Shown here: positions 25,448 to 34,625 of the stretch, in pieces
Layout of the letters: each line of letters opens with the position of its first letter
How positions within the stretch are numbered: the stretch's first letter is position 1
From: Pseudomonas sp. JM0905a
Lineage (GTDB): Bacteria > Pseudomonadota > Gammaproteobacteria > Pseudomonadales > Pseudomonadaceae
Length of the DNA stretch: 64,000 nucleotides
Assembly: GCF_014700075.1 (NCBI RefSeq)
Contig: NZ_JACXBU010000012.1
Coordinates: forward strand, 36,111 to 100,110
Reading direction: 5' to 3'
Notes under the pieces: generated by a model
What the model was told of the DNA's origin: nothing
What the model saw: only the letters and a program-made list of their open reading frames with translations
Databases searched by the model: none
Program-made: the position numbers and the translations under genes

Positions 25448-26350
25448 TCAATCCGCGAAGAGCTCGAACATCAACTGCCTGAGCCAGCGTGTGGCGGGGT
25501 CGCGATGGTACTTGGCGTGCCAGAACAGGTTGATGTCGATCTCCGGCAGCTGGACCGGGTGGGGCAGGGCAACCAGGCCGAAGGGTTCGACGCAGGAGGC
25601 TGCGAAGCGCTCCGGCACGGTGGCCAGCAGGTCGGTGCGCTGGAGAATGTGGCCCACCGCGACGAAGTGCGGCACGTCCAGGCGGATATCGCGCTCGATG
25701 CCCAGGCGCGCCATGTGCGCGTCGACCTCCCCATGGCCGGTGGTCGCGGCTACCACACGCACGTGGCCGTAGGCGCAGAAGCGCTCCAGGGTCAGCGGCT
25801 CGGCGGTGGCCGGGTGGCCCTTGCGGCACATGCAGACGTAGCGATGGCTGAACAGGTGTCGTTTGTAGAAGCCTGCCTGCAGGTTCGGGAGCAAGCCCAC
25901 GGCGAGATCGACGGTGCCGTTCTGCAGGGCCTCGGTCAGCGTCACCGCGTTGTTGCGCACGGTGCTGATGCGGCACCTGGGCGCCAGGTGGGTGAGGGCG
26001 TCCATCAGGCGCGGGGTGAAGTAGATCTCGCCGATGTCGGTCATGGCGATGGTGAAGGTGCGCTCGCTGGTGAGCGGGTCGAAGCTGTCCTGCCGGCTCA
26101 GGGCGTCGCGCAAGGTATGGATGGCCAGTGACACCGGGTCCGCCAGTTGCTCGGCGTAGGGCGTGGGTTCCATGCCCTGGTAGGTGCGCACGAAAAGGTC
26201 GTCCTGCAAGGTGGTGCGCAGGCGCTTGAGGGCGTTGCTGACGGCGGGCTGGGTCAGCCCGAGGTTGTCGGCGGCCGTGGAGACGCGCCGGTCGATGAGC
26301 AACTGGTTGAAGACCACCAGCAGATTCAGGTCCAGGTCGCGCAGGTCCAT
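25448..26350 (-). CDS. LysR-family regulator, NahR/SalR-like
   Basis: A 300-residue LysR protein. The N-terminus MDLRDLDLNLLVVFNQLLID and the winged helix (STAADNLGLTQPAVSNALKRLR) closely resemble NahR/NodD-type regulators, and the effector domain fills the rest. It is divergent from a salicylate hydroxylase gene, the arrangement expected of a salicylate-responsive activator. Salicylate is therefore the likely inducer, from family and context. No strong RBS is seen, but the start matches the family N-terminus. Confidence 0.88.
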   Translation of the reverse strand: MDLRDLDLNLLVVFNQLLIDRRVSTAADNLGLTQPAVSNALKRLRTTLQDDLFVRTYQGMEPTPYAEQLADPVSLAIHTLRDALSRQDSFDPLTSERTFTIAMTDIGEIYFTPRLMDALTHLAPRCRISTVRNNAVTLTEALQNGTVDLAVGLLPNLQAGFYKRHLFSHRYVCMCRKGHPATAEPLTLERFCAYGHVRVVAATTGHGEVDAHMARLGIERDIRLDVPHFVAVGHILQRTDLLATVPERFAASCVEPFGLVALPHPVQLPEIDINLFWHAKYHRDPATRWLRQLMFELFAD

Positions 26351-26381
26351 GGGCGTCTCTTATGGGAGTGGGGCGAGAGGA

Positions 26382-26398
26382 ATATTCATACTTGAAAT
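26382..26398. promoter_or_regulatory. Putative LysR-type operator for the salicylate module
   Basis: ATATTCATACTTGAAAT has interrupted dyad symmetry (TTCA/TTGAA flanked by AT-rich ends). It begins with ATTCAT, like the NahR site that begins ATTCAC. It lies between the two divergent genes, 31 bp from the LysR start. Confidence 0.45.
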
Positions 26399-26475
26399 AG
26401 TCTGTATGGTAGTCGCTGTATTTATCAATATTCCTGCCTTGGCCATGATGGTTCCACTCCAACAACAACACCATC

Positions 26476-27777
26476 ATGGGTACGAACATGAGCAAGAAGC
26501 CTGCCTTGCGCGTCGGCATCATCGGCGGCGGAATTTCCGGCGTCGCCCTGGCACTGGACCTGTGCCGCCACTCCCATCTCGTTGTCCAGCTCTTCGAATC
26601 CGCACCCGCCTTCGGTGAAGTGGGGGCAGGCGTTTCCTTCGGCGCCAACGCGGTCCGCGCCATCGCCGGCCTCGGCCTGGCGGAGCCGTATGGGCTGGCC
26701 GCCGACCGCACGCCGGAGCCCTGGCAGGACGTCTGGTTCGAATGGCGCCGCAGCGACGATGCCGGCTACATCGGCGCCAGCGTGGCCCCTGGTGTGGGGC
26801 AGTCTTCGGTGCACCGCGCGGACTTCCTCGACGTGCTGGCCAGCCGTCTGCCCGAAGGCGTGGCCCGCTTCAACAAGCGCGCCGTAGGCGTGGAGCAGCA
26901 GGGTGATGAGGTTCGCGTGCGGTTCACCGACGGCAGCGACTACGTGGGTGACCTGCTGATCGCCGCCGACGGCATCAAGTCCGCGATTCGCGGCCACGTG
27001 CTGGAAGGAATCGGCGCCGCGCCCGCCGCGCCACGCTTCAGCGGCACCTGCGCCTACCGTGGCCTGATCGACAGCCAGCACCTGCGGAAAGCCTATCGCG
27101 CCGCCGGTGTGGACGAGCACCTGGTGGACGTGCCACAGATGTACCTCGGTCTCGACGCCCATATCCTCACCTTCCCGGTGAAACAGGGGCGCATCATCAA
27201 CGTGGTGGCCTTCGTCTCAGACCGCAGCCAGCCCGATCCCCAATGGCCCCAGGACGCACCCTGGGTGCGCGAGGCGAGCCAGGAGGAGATGCTTCGCGCC
27301 TTCACGGGTTGGGGCGACGCCGCGCGCATCCTCCTGGAGTGCATTCCGAAACCGACCTACTGGGCGCTGCACGACCTGGCCGAACTGCCTGGCTACGTGC
27401 ATGGCCGCGTGGCCCTGATCGGCGATGCCGCCCACGCCATGCTGCCGCACCAGGGCGCCGGGGCGGGGCAAGGGCTGGAGGACGCCTACTTCCTGGCGCG
27501 CCTGCTGAGCGACCCGCAAGTGGGCCAGGACAACCTCGGCGAACTGCTGGCGGTCTACGACGCACTGCGCCGCCCCAGGGCCTGCCGGGTGCAGCGCACC
27601 TCCTGGGAGGCGGGAGAACTCTACGAACTGCGTGACCTTGCCGTGGGCGATGACGAACAGGCTCTGGGTGCGACGCTGGCCAGCCGCTTCGACTGGCTCT
27701 GGAACCACGACCTGGAGGCCGACGTGGGCGAGGCCCGCGCGCGCCTGGGCTGGCAGACCCTCAGCCACTGCGCCTGA
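26476..27777 (+). CDS. nahG: Salicylate 1-monooxygenase (salicylate hydroxylase)
   Basis: A 433-residue FAD-dependent monooxygenase that converts salicylate to catechol with NADH and O2. The FAD GxGxxG segment is VGIIGGGISGVALAL (residues 13-27) and the second FAD motif is LIGDAAHAMLPHQGAGAGQGLEDA (around residue 316). Long stretches (FGEVGAGVSFG, VGQSSVHRADF, DEHLVDVPQMYLGLD, RFDWLWNHDL) match my recollection of plasmid NahG closely. A second in-frame ATG at 26488 is possible. It is divergent from a NahR-like gene and followed by an aromatic-acid MFS carrier. No catechol-cleaving genes follow in this window. Confidence 0.92.
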   Translation: MGTNMSKKPALRVGIIGGGISGVALALDLCRHSHLVVQLFESAPAFGEVGAGVSFGANAVRAIAGLGLAEPYGLAADRTPEPWQDVWFEWRRSDDAGYIGASVAPGVGQSSVHRADFLDVLASRLPEGVARFNKRAVGVEQQGDEVRVRFTDGSDYVGDLLIAADGIKSAIRGHVLEGIGAAPAAPRFSGTCAYRGLIDSQHLRKAYRAAGVDEHLVDVPQMYLGLDAHILTFPVKQGRIINVVAFVSDRSQPDPQWPQDAPWVREASQEEMLRAFTGWGDAARILLECIPKPTYWALHDLAELPGYVHGRVALIGDAAHAMLPHQGAGAGQGLEDAYFLARLLSDPQVGQDNLGELLAVYDALRRPRACRVQRTSWEAGELYELRDLAVGDDEQALGATLASRFDWLWNHDLEADVGEARARLGWQTLSHCA

Positions 27778-27850
27778 TTCCACGCCCTTTCACCGGGGTG
27801 GACCCAGGCGGCCGCCCCGGCTCTATAACAATGACAAGAAGAGCCATGCC

Positions 27851-29194
27851 ATGCGTACCATCGATGTTTGCGCCCTGCTCGACGGGGCCCGTTGCAATGC
27901 CTTCCACGTGCGCGTGCTGTTCTGGTGCGCGCTGATCATCGTCTTCGACGGCTATGACCTGGTCATCTACGGTGTGGTGCTGCCCGCGCTGATGCGGAGC
28001 TGGAACCTCAACGCGCTGCAGGCAGGCCTGCTCGGCAGCTGCGCGCTGGTGGGGATGATGCTTGGCGCGCTGTTCTTCGGCCCGCTGTCGGACCGCATCG
28101 GGCGGCGCAAGACCATCATGACCTGCGTGATGCTGTTCAGCGGCTTCACCGTGATCAACGGCTTCGCGCGCACGCCCGAGGAGTTCGCGGTCTGCCGCTT
28201 CATCGCCGGGCTCGGCATCGGTGGCGTCATGCCCAACGTCGTGGCGCTGATGAACGAATACGCGCCGAAGAAGATCCGCAGCACCCTGGTGGCGGTCATG
28301 TTCAGCGGCTATTCCGTGGGCGGCATGCTGTCCGCCGGGCTGGGCATGGCGCTGATGCCCGCCTGGGGCTGGCAGTCGGTGTTCTTCGTAGCCGTGGTGC
28401 CGCTGCTGGTACTGCCGCTGCTGGTGCGCCAGTTGCCCGAGTCGATCAACTTCCTGGTGCGCCAGGGCAAGCTGGAACGCGCCCGGGAACTGTTGGCGAA
28501 AGCTATCCCCGACTATCGACCAGATGCGCGCGATCGGTTGCAGCTGGCGGGCGGACAGGCAGGCAAGGTCGCCATTTCCCAGCTCTTCCACGACGGCCGT
28601 GCGCTGAACACCCTGATGCTCTGGGTGGCGTTCTTCTGTTGCCTGCTGATGGTCTACGCCCTGAGCTCCTGGCTGCCGAAACTGATGACCGCCGCGGGAT
28701 ACGGGCTCAATTCCAGCCTGGCGTTCCTGCTGGTGCTGAACTTCGGCGCCATCTTCGGGGCCATTGGCGGTGGCTGGCTCGGGGACCGCATCGGCCTCGG
28801 CCGCGTGCTGTTCGCCTTCTTTACCCTGGGCGCGTTGTCCCTCAGCCTGCTGGCACTGAAATCCCCGCTGCCGGTGCTGTATCTCCTGATCGGCATCGCC
28901 GGCGCCTGCACCATCGGTACGCAGATTCTCGCCAACGCCTGCACCGTGCAGTTCTACCCCGCGCATATCCGCTCCACCGGCCTGGGCTGGGCCATGGGCG
29001 TCGGCCGCATCGGCGCCATCATCGGCCCGCTGCTGGGAGGCGCACTGCATGCCGCGCAGTTGCCGATCCAGGCGAGCTTCCTTGCGTTCGCGCTGCCGGG
29101 ACTGGTCGGCGCCGCTGCGATCCTGGTGTTCCTCTGGCAGCGGCCGGCGATAGCCGCACAGGCCGAAGTGGCGCTGGAGAAGCCGTTCAGTTGA
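27851..29194 (+). CDS. MFS aromatic acid:H+ symporter (AAHS family)
   Basis: A 447-residue, 12-helix transporter. The first helix carries IVFDGYDLVIYGVVLPAL, whose Asp is characteristic of the AAHS family (PcaK, BenK), and loop 2-3 has GPLSDRIGRRKTIM. The start is the ATG at 27851 after AAGAAGAGCCATGCC. Being 73 bp downstream of salicylate hydroxylase on the same strand, it most likely imports salicylate; a relative such as benzoate or hydroxybenzoate cannot be excluded. Confidence 0.9.
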   Translation: MRTIDVCALLDGARCNAFHVRVLFWCALIIVFDGYDLVIYGVVLPALMRSWNLNALQAGLLGSCALVGMMLGALFFGPLSDRIGRRKTIMTCVMLFSGFTVINGFARTPEEFAVCRFIAGLGIGGVMPNVVALMNEYAPKKIRSTLVAVMFSGYSVGGMLSAGLGMALMPAWGWQSVFFVAVVPLLVLPLLVRQLPESINFLVRQGKLERARELLAKAIPDYRPDARDRLQLAGGQAGKVAISQLFHDGRALNTLMLWVAFFCCLLMVYALSSWLPKLMTAAGYGLNSSLAFLLVLNFGAIFGAIGGGWLGDRIGLGRVLFAFFTLGALSLSLLALKSPLPVLYLLIGIAGACTIGTQILANACTVQFYPAHIRSTGLGWAMGVGRIGAIIGPLLGGALHAAQLPIQASFLAFALPGLVGAAAILVFLWQRPAIAAQAEVALEKPFS

Positions 29195-29428
29195 CCGGTA
29201 TCACCGACGGCTTGCCGATGTCCTTAAGCAGGAAGACCAGGAACCTGGCGGGCTTCTCCGTGCTCGCGTTACGGCACAACCGTGTGCAGGTCCTCGGGCC
29301 CTTCATGGACGCTCCTTGAGCATCACCTGTTCGACGCTCGGCGGTGGTGCAGGGGCGACCTAGTCCTCGGCCAGTACGGTTGCGCTGCAGCACAGGAAGA
29401 ACAGGGCGGAGCGATGCGGGTTCTGCAT
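29187..29428 (-). pseudogene. Decayed cupin-domain secreted protein
   Basis: Reading the minus strand from an ATG at 29428 with RBS GAGGAATCCTCC gives a signal peptide (NPHRSALFFLCCSATVLAED), an in-frame TAG, then APAPPPSVEQVMLKERP and a TGA. The cupin core is missing. Further on, the frame PEDLHTVV and, one frame over, RNASTEKPARFLVFLLKDIGKPSV continue as the C-terminal strand of small secreted cupins. At least one stop codon, a large internal deletion and a frameshift separate the parts. The end overlaps the stop of the MFS gene. The family assignment rests on recalled cupin C-termini. Confidence 0.6.
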
Positions 29429-29540
29429 GGAGGATTCCTCATCCGGAGTTCCTGGAAGCGCCTGGTACGTCATTTGCCGGAGGTGGCGGCCCACGACAAA
29501 TGGCCGCCACCCGCCGCCGGCAATGGCGTTGGCCCGCCCG

Positions 29541-30296
29541 CTAGCGAGGTGCGGAGGCGTTCTTGAGCCAGTCAGTGAAGTGGATGCTGCCGACGAGAGG
29601 GTTATCGCCAGGCGTCAGCGAGCGGTCGTCGATCGGCGCGCCGAAGTAGGTGGCCTTGTCGTCGGCGATGGCCTCCCGTGGGTCCTCGTTGTGCTGGAGG
29701 TAGGCCTTGATGAAGGCGACCATTGGCAAGCGGTCTGGCCCGGCCACCTCTGTCATCCGGTTGCTGGGTTCCTGCTCGGCGACGTTGGCCAGCGCCGCGA
29801 CGACGTCGGCCGAGGCGATTGGCTGGAATTCGGCTGCTGGCAGGCGGATGACATTGCCCTCGGCGCCGGAGTGGGCGATGGCACCGATGAACTCGAAGAA
29901 CTGGGTGGCGCGGAGGATGGAGTAGGGAACGCCCGCGTCCTCGATCAGCTTCTCTTGGGCCATCTTGGCGCGGAAGTAACCGCTGGCGAGCATGCGCTCC
30001 GTGCCCACGACGGATAGGGCGACATGGTGTTTCACGCCGGTAGCCTTCTCTGCGGCAGAAAGATTGCGTCCGGATTGTTCAAAGAATTCCAGTACGGCGG
30101 CGTCTTCGAACGACGGCGAGTTGGCGACGTCGACCACCACCTCGGCACCCTGCAGCGCTACCTGCAGGCCTTCGCCGGTCATGGCGTTGACGCCGGTTCT
30201 GGGGGAGGCCGGCAGGACATCATGCCCCCGCTGGCGAAGCAGGCTGCAGAGTTGGGTGCCGATGAGGCCTGTTCCTCCGATAACGACGATTTTCAT
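29541..30296 (-). CDS. NmrA-like NAD(P)-binding SDR family protein
   Basis: A 251-residue atypical short-chain dehydrogenase. The Rossmann motif is VVIGGTGLIGTQL (GxxGxxG) at the N-terminus. The middle shows HHVALSVVGTERM and GYFRAKMAQEKLIEDAGVPYSILRATQFFEFI, typical of NmrA/HSCARG-like proteins that sense or use NAD(P)H and lack the usual YxxxK catalytic pair. RBS GGAGGCATCCGC precedes the ATG. It is divergent from a GlxA-family regulator 221 bp away that may control it. Confidence 0.85.
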   Translation of the reverse strand: MKIVVIGGTGLIGTQLCSLLRQRGHDVLPASPRTGVNAMTGEGLQVALQGAEVVVDVANSPSFEDAAVLEFFEQSGRNLSAAEKATGVKHHVALSVVGTERMLASGYFRAKMAQEKLIEDAGVPYSILRATQFFEFIGAIAHSGAEGNVIRLPAAEFQPIASADVVAALANVAEQEPSNRMTEVAGPDRLPMVAFIKAYLQHNEDPREAIADDKATYFGAPIDDRSLTPGDNPLVGSIHFTDWLKNASAPR

Positions 30297-30517
30297 GCGG
30301 ATGCCTCCAGGTGATTGGGCACCGGTAGGTGCACTTGTCGGCATGGGGCGAGCGCGCTTCTGGGTGGGGCTACACTCGCGGTTGGTTGGCTGGCGGGAAC
30401 CTTCAGGGCCGTTGGGTGGTGCTTCGGGCACCACCCAATCGACAGTGATTCGTATTGACGACCACGTTAGGACCGCCGCCGGTATCCGCCTAGGACATTG
30501 ATCGTGGGATTTCAGCC

Positions 30518-31483
30518 ATGAACCGTCGCGTCGGCATTCTGGTCTATCCGGGCTTCGTATTGCTGGATCTGAGTGGCCCGCTCGAAGCCTTTTCCAACGC
30601 CAACCAGCTCGCATCCGCCGATTACGCGCTGACGGTCGTCTCCATGAACGGCGGGATGGTGCGCAGCGCCTGCGGGCTTCCCGTGTTCACCGAACCCTTG
30701 TGGCCGATTGCGTTCGACACCTTCATGGTGGTGGGGGCCCCCGAACCGCCGGAGGGCGACTGGGTGGCCGACGTGGCGGCGGCCATTGGCCAGGTCGCCA
30801 GGCGTTCGCGCCGGACCGCCAGCGTCTGCACGGGTGCTTTCCTGCTGGCCGCCAGTGGCCTGCTCGACGGCCGGGTCGCCACCACCCACTGGTACTACGC
30901 GGCGCAGCTGCAGGCGCGCTACCCCGCACTGCGGGTCGATGGCGACCGGATGTGGAGCGAGGACGGCGACATATGGACGTCAGCCGGCATGTCCGCCGGC
31001 ATCGACATGACCCTGGCGATGATCGAGCAGGACCTGGGCAAGGAAACCGCGTTGGCAGTCGCGCGGATGCTGGTGGTTTACTTCCGGCGACCGGGTGGCC
31101 AGTACCAGTTCTCCTCGCTGCTGGATTTCGATCCAGGCTCCGATCGCATTCGCGCGACGCTGAGCTTCGCGCGCGAACACCTGGGCGACAAGCTGTCGGT
31201 CGAGCGCCTGGCCGGGGTGGCGAATCTCAGCGTCAGGCAGTTCGGGCGGGCCTTCGCATCGTCTACCGGCACCACCCCAGCACGGGCGGTGGAGCGTCTG
31301 CGGGTGGAAGCGGCGCGACCGCAGGTGGAGGATGGCCGGCAGACCTTCGAGGAAATCGCCCGCCTGAACGGCTTCATCGACGCCGGCCGCATGTGCCAGA
31401 GCTTCCTGCGGGTCATCGGACGTACGCCGCAGGAGCTGCGACGTTGCGCGCGCCGGGTCGACACCTTGCGCCAGGCCTTGTAA
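30518..31483 (+). CDS. GlxA-family transcriptional regulator (DJ-1/PfpI + AraC HTH)
   Basis: A 321-residue regulator. The N-terminal ~170 residues form a DJ-1/PfpI amidotransferase-like domain (VGILVYPGFVLLDLSGPLEAF; TASVCTGAFLLAASGLLDGR, where Cys sits at the nucleophile elbow). The C-terminal ~100 residues are an AraC-type double HTH (LSVERLAGVANLSVRQFGRAF; QTFEEIARLNGFIDAGRMCQSF). This two-domain layout is that of GlxA/CdhR/ArgR-like regulators. It is divergent from the NmrA-like gene; the effector is unknown. Confidence 0.9.
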   Translation: MNRRVGILVYPGFVLLDLSGPLEAFSNANQLASADYALTVVSMNGGMVRSACGLPVFTEPLWPIAFDTFMVVGAPEPPEGDWVADVAAAIGQVARRSRRTASVCTGAFLLAASGLLDGRVATTHWYYAAQLQARYPALRVDGDRMWSEDGDIWTSAGMSAGIDMTLAMIEQDLGKETALAVARMLVVYFRRPGGQYQFSSLLDFDPGSDRIRATLSFAREHLGDKLSVERLAGVANLSVRQFGRAFASSTGTTPARAVERLRVEAARPQVEDGRQTFEEIARLNGFIDAGRMCQSFLRVIGRTPQELRRCARRVDTLRQAL

Positions 31484-31587
31484 GCCGCGGCGCATTGCTG
31501 GAAGGTAGGCGCCCTCAGGCCCCAACCCTCCACTCCTGTTGGGCACCGTGGGGCGCAGTCGCCCCGGACACCAGTGAGAAGATCTGC

Positions 31588-32094
31588 ATGAACATCAGTG
31601 TTCGCAATGAACGCGTCGATGATATCGAGGCCATTTCCCGACTCACCGAAGCTGCCTTCCGGAACGAAGAGCACTCGAGCCACACCGAGCAATTCATCGT
31701 CAACGCGCTGCGGCGTGCCGGGCGCCTGACGATTTCCCTGGTGGCGGAAGAGGGCGAGGTCATCGTCGGCCACGTCGCGATTTCGCCGGTGACCCTGTCG
31801 TCCGGTGCGACGGGCTGGTACGGCCTTGGGCCGATCTCCGTATGGCCCGGACACCATGGCCAAGGCATCGGTTCGACCTTGATGCGGGCGGCTCTTGGCG
31901 AGCTGAAGCGCATGGGCGGTGCCGGCTGCGTGTTGCTGGGGGACCCCGGCTACTACGGGCGCTTCGGTTTCGAGGTGAGGCCTGGCCTGGTGCTGCCTGG
32001 CGTGCCACCCGAATACTTCCAGGCGCTCTCGTTCGATGGCGAATTCCCGACGGGCAGCGTGAGCTACCACGAGGCCTTCGACGCGACGGAATAG
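31588..32094 (+). CDS. GNAT family N-acetyltransferase (YhbS-like)
   Basis: A 168-residue protein whose GNAT core is visible as VGHVAISPVTL, YGLGPISVWPGHHGQGIGSTLMRAAL (acetyl-CoA loop) and GCVLLGDPGYYGRFGFE, the last being the YhbS signature. The start at 31588 begins the homologous NISVRNERVDDIEAI segment; GAGAAGATCTGC precedes it. It is monocistronic or weakly linked to the GlxA gene, 104 bp upstream. The acceptor is unknown. Confidence 0.87.
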   Translation: MNISVRNERVDDIEAISRLTEAAFRNEEHSSHTEQFIVNALRRAGRLTISLVAEEGEVIVGHVAISPVTLSSGATGWYGLGPISVWPGHHGQGIGSTLMRAALGELKRMGGAGCVLLGDPGYYGRFGFEVRPGLVLPGVPPEYFQALSFDGEFPTGSVSYHEAFDATE

Positions 32095-32126
32095 CGCTGC
32101 CGCGAGCGGAAGGCGGCCGACCCGCG

Positions 32127-34625
32127 CTAGTTTTCGGCCATCACCCGTTCGTGCACGTACTGCCTGAATTGCTCGGGCGCCAGCGGGCGGGAGAACAGGT
32201 AGCCCTGGAATGCCTGGCAGCCGTGGCTGACGAGGAAACTGCGCTGGGCTTCGGTTTCCACGCCTTCGGCCATGACCGATAGGCCGAGGATATGGCTCAG
32301 GCTGACGATCGCGCAGGCGATGGCGGCGTCGTTGGGGTCGATCAATACGTCGCGGATAAAGGACTGGTCGATCTTGAGCTGGTCCAGCGGCAGGCTTTTC
32401 AGATAGGAGAGCGAGGAGTAGCCGGTGCCGAAGTCGTCCAGCGACAGGCCGATGCCGATTTCCTTCAGCTCGACCATCTTGGCGACCGTGCCTTCCATGT
32501 CCTCCACCAGCATGCCCTCGGTCAGTTCCAGCTTGAGCTTCTTCGGGTCGGCGCCGGTGTACCGCAGCACGGTCAGCACCTCTTCCACGAAGTCGGGATG
32601 GTGGAACTGGCGCGCGCTGACGTTCACCGCCATGACCAGCCGGGCTGTATCCGGGTGCCTGGCCCAGGCCACCAGTTGGGCGCAGGCGGCCTGCAGGGCC
32701 CAGCGGCCCAGCGGTAGGATCAGGCCGGTTTCCTCGGCCAGGGGAATGAATTCTGCCGGGAACACAATGCCCCGTTCAGGGTGCTGCCAGCGCATGAGCG
32801 CCTCCGCGCCGATGATGCGCCCGGCGCTGTTCACCTGCGGCTGGAAATGCAGCAGCAGGTCCTTGTCCTGCAGGCCCTGGCGCAGGTCGGCTTCAAGTCG
32901 CGCCCTTGCGGTGGCGACCGCCTGCATTTCCGGATCGAAGAAGCGCATGGTGTTGCGGCCCGCCGCCTTGGCGCGATACATCGCCAGGTCGGCGCGCTTC
33001 ATGATGTCGTCCACCGTGTTCAGCTGCCCTTGGAACAGGGCGATGCCGAGGCTGGGCGTGCTGTGGTGCTCGTAGCCGTCCAGGTGGTAGGAGATGTTCA
33101 GCGAGGTCAGGATTTTCTCGCAGATGGCCTTGGCCTGGATGGCGGCGTCCGGCGGGTTTTCGCTGAGCCCTTCCAGCAGCACCACGAACTCGTCGCCACC
33201 CAGGCGCGCCACCGTATCGCTCTCGCGAATGCAGGTGGAGAGGCGCTGGGCCACTTGTTGCAGCAGCAGGTCGCCACGGTCATGGCCCAGCGTGTCGTTT
33301 AGCGCCTTGAAGTTGTCCAGGTCGATCAGGATCACCGCGCTCGTGTGCGGGTTGCGCATGCCACCGGCCAGCACATGCTGCAGGCGATCCAGCATGAGGC
33401 GGCGGTTGGCCAGGCCCGTCAGCTGGTCGTAGAAGGCCAGGCGATTGACCTCCCGTTCGGCCGCCTTGCGATGGCTGATGTCGGTATTGATCGACAGCAC
33501 CGATTGCGGCTCGGCGTTTTCGTCGCGCACCAGGGTGCGGTGGCTTTCGAAGGTGATGGTGGTGCCATCCCGGCGGCGCAAGGTCACTTCGCCCGACCAG
33601 TCTCCCGTCTCGATCAGACTCTGAGTGGCCTCATCGATGGCGGCGTGATCCTGGTAGATCAGCTCTGCGGCCGAGTGGCCGAGGGCTTCCTCGCGGGTCA
33701 TCCCGTAGAGGCGCTCGGCGCTCTTGTTCCAATAGAGGATGCGGTGCTCCATGTCGTGGACGACGATGGCGTCCTGGGCCTTGTCCAGCAGCGATGCCTG
33801 CTGGCGGAACTGCCGTTCGCTGGCGCGAAGGACGGCGAGGTAGCCATCGCGTTCGGCGGCATGTCCCTCCATTTCCCGCTTGATTCGCCGGCCATAGAAC
33901 ACCGCTGCGCTGACCATCATCAGCACGAACACCATGATCGCGTACTCGATCCGGCGGAGCTCTTCCACCGACTCCAGTTCTTCTTCGAGCAGCCGGCTCT
34001 GGATCTGTCCGACACGCTCGCGCACCGTGGCGAGGGAGGCGAGCAGCATGGCGTACTTCCTGTCCATGGTCGCCATGCGCTTGCCGGCGTCGTCCGATTT
34101 GCCTTGCCGGAAGAAAGAGAAGATCAGCGAGGCTTCCTTCACCATTTCCACCATCGCGGCGTCCACTTCGGCGACTTCGTCCTTCAGCGCGATGGTGTAG
34201 GCCTGGATGCCGACGCTGTGATCTGCCTGGTTGGCGATTCGGGCCTCCAGTTGCTGCTTGGCCATCGCCAGGTGATGGTTGAAGGTGTCCAGCGCGGCGG
34301 TCATGTTCCGCGATTCAGACTCGACGTCATGGGTATCGAACACGTTGTTGCCGGGGGCGTTGACGTCCGATGCCAGGCTGCCCAGGGTCGAGTAGGACGA
34401 CAGTTGCTGGACCCAGGACTGGTTGGCCTTGATGGAGCGGTGGTAGGTGTCGACGATCAGGTGGTTCAGCAGCACGCTCAGCACGACGACCAGGACGTCG
34501 AAGCCGGCGAGGAAGAAATACATGCGATGCCAGCGGGTCGTACGCGGGGGGGGCGATTGGGCGGAGATTGCTTGATTGGCGGCGCTTTCACCTTCGAAAG
34601 AGTCCATTTCACGATCTCCAGCCAT
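32127..34625 (-). CDS. Membrane-bound PAS-GGDEF-EAL c-di-GMP enzyme
   Basis: An 832-residue inner-membrane protein. An N-terminal helix (FFLAGFDVLVVVLSVLLNHLIV) and a second at about residues 225-245 bracket a periplasmic helical sensor region. Then come a PAS domain (about 275-395), a GGDEF domain and an EAL domain. The cyclase motif GGDEF (476-480) is intact, with an upstream RESD I-site. The phosphodiesterase motif EAL (608-610) and DDFGTGYSS are also intact, so both activities are possible. An alternative start is the Met at residue 7 (34607). Confidence 0.92.
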   Translation of the reverse strand: MAGDREMDSFEGESAANQAISAQSPPPRTTRWHRMYFFLAGFDVLVVVLSVLLNHLIVDTYHRSIKANQSWVQQLSSYSTLGSLASDVNAPGNNVFDTHDVESESRNMTAALDTFNHHLAMAKQQLEARIANQADHSVGIQAYTIALKDEVAEVDAAMVEMVKEASLIFSFFRQGKSDDAGKRMATMDRKYAMLLASLATVRERVGQIQSRLLEEELESVEELRRIEYAIMVFVLMMVSAAVFYGRRIKREMEGHAAERDGYLAVLRASERQFRQQASLLDKAQDAIVVHDMEHRILYWNKSAERLYGMTREEALGHSAAELIYQDHAAIDEATQSLIETGDWSGEVTLRRRDGTTITFESHRTLVRDENAEPQSVLSINTDISHRKAAEREVNRLAFYDQLTGLANRRLMLDRLQHVLAGGMRNPHTSAVILIDLDNFKALNDTLGHDRGDLLLQQVAQRLSTCIRESDTVARLGGDEFVVLLEGLSENPPDAAIQAKAICEKILTSLNISYHLDGYEHHSTPSLGIALFQGQLNTVDDIMKRADLAMYRAKAAGRNTMRFFDPEMQAVATARARLEADLRQGLQDKDLLLHFQPQVNSAGRIIGAEALMRWQHPERGIVFPAEFIPLAEETGLILPLGRWALQAACAQLVAWARHPDTARLVMAVNVSARQFHHPDFVEEVLTVLRYTGADPKKLKLELTEGMLVEDMEGTVAKMVELKEIGIGLSLDDFGTGYSSLSYLKSLPLDQLKIDQSFIRDVLIDPNDAAIACAIVSLSHILGLSVMAEGVETEAQRSFLVSHGCQAFQGYLFSRPLAPEQFRQYVHERVMAEN

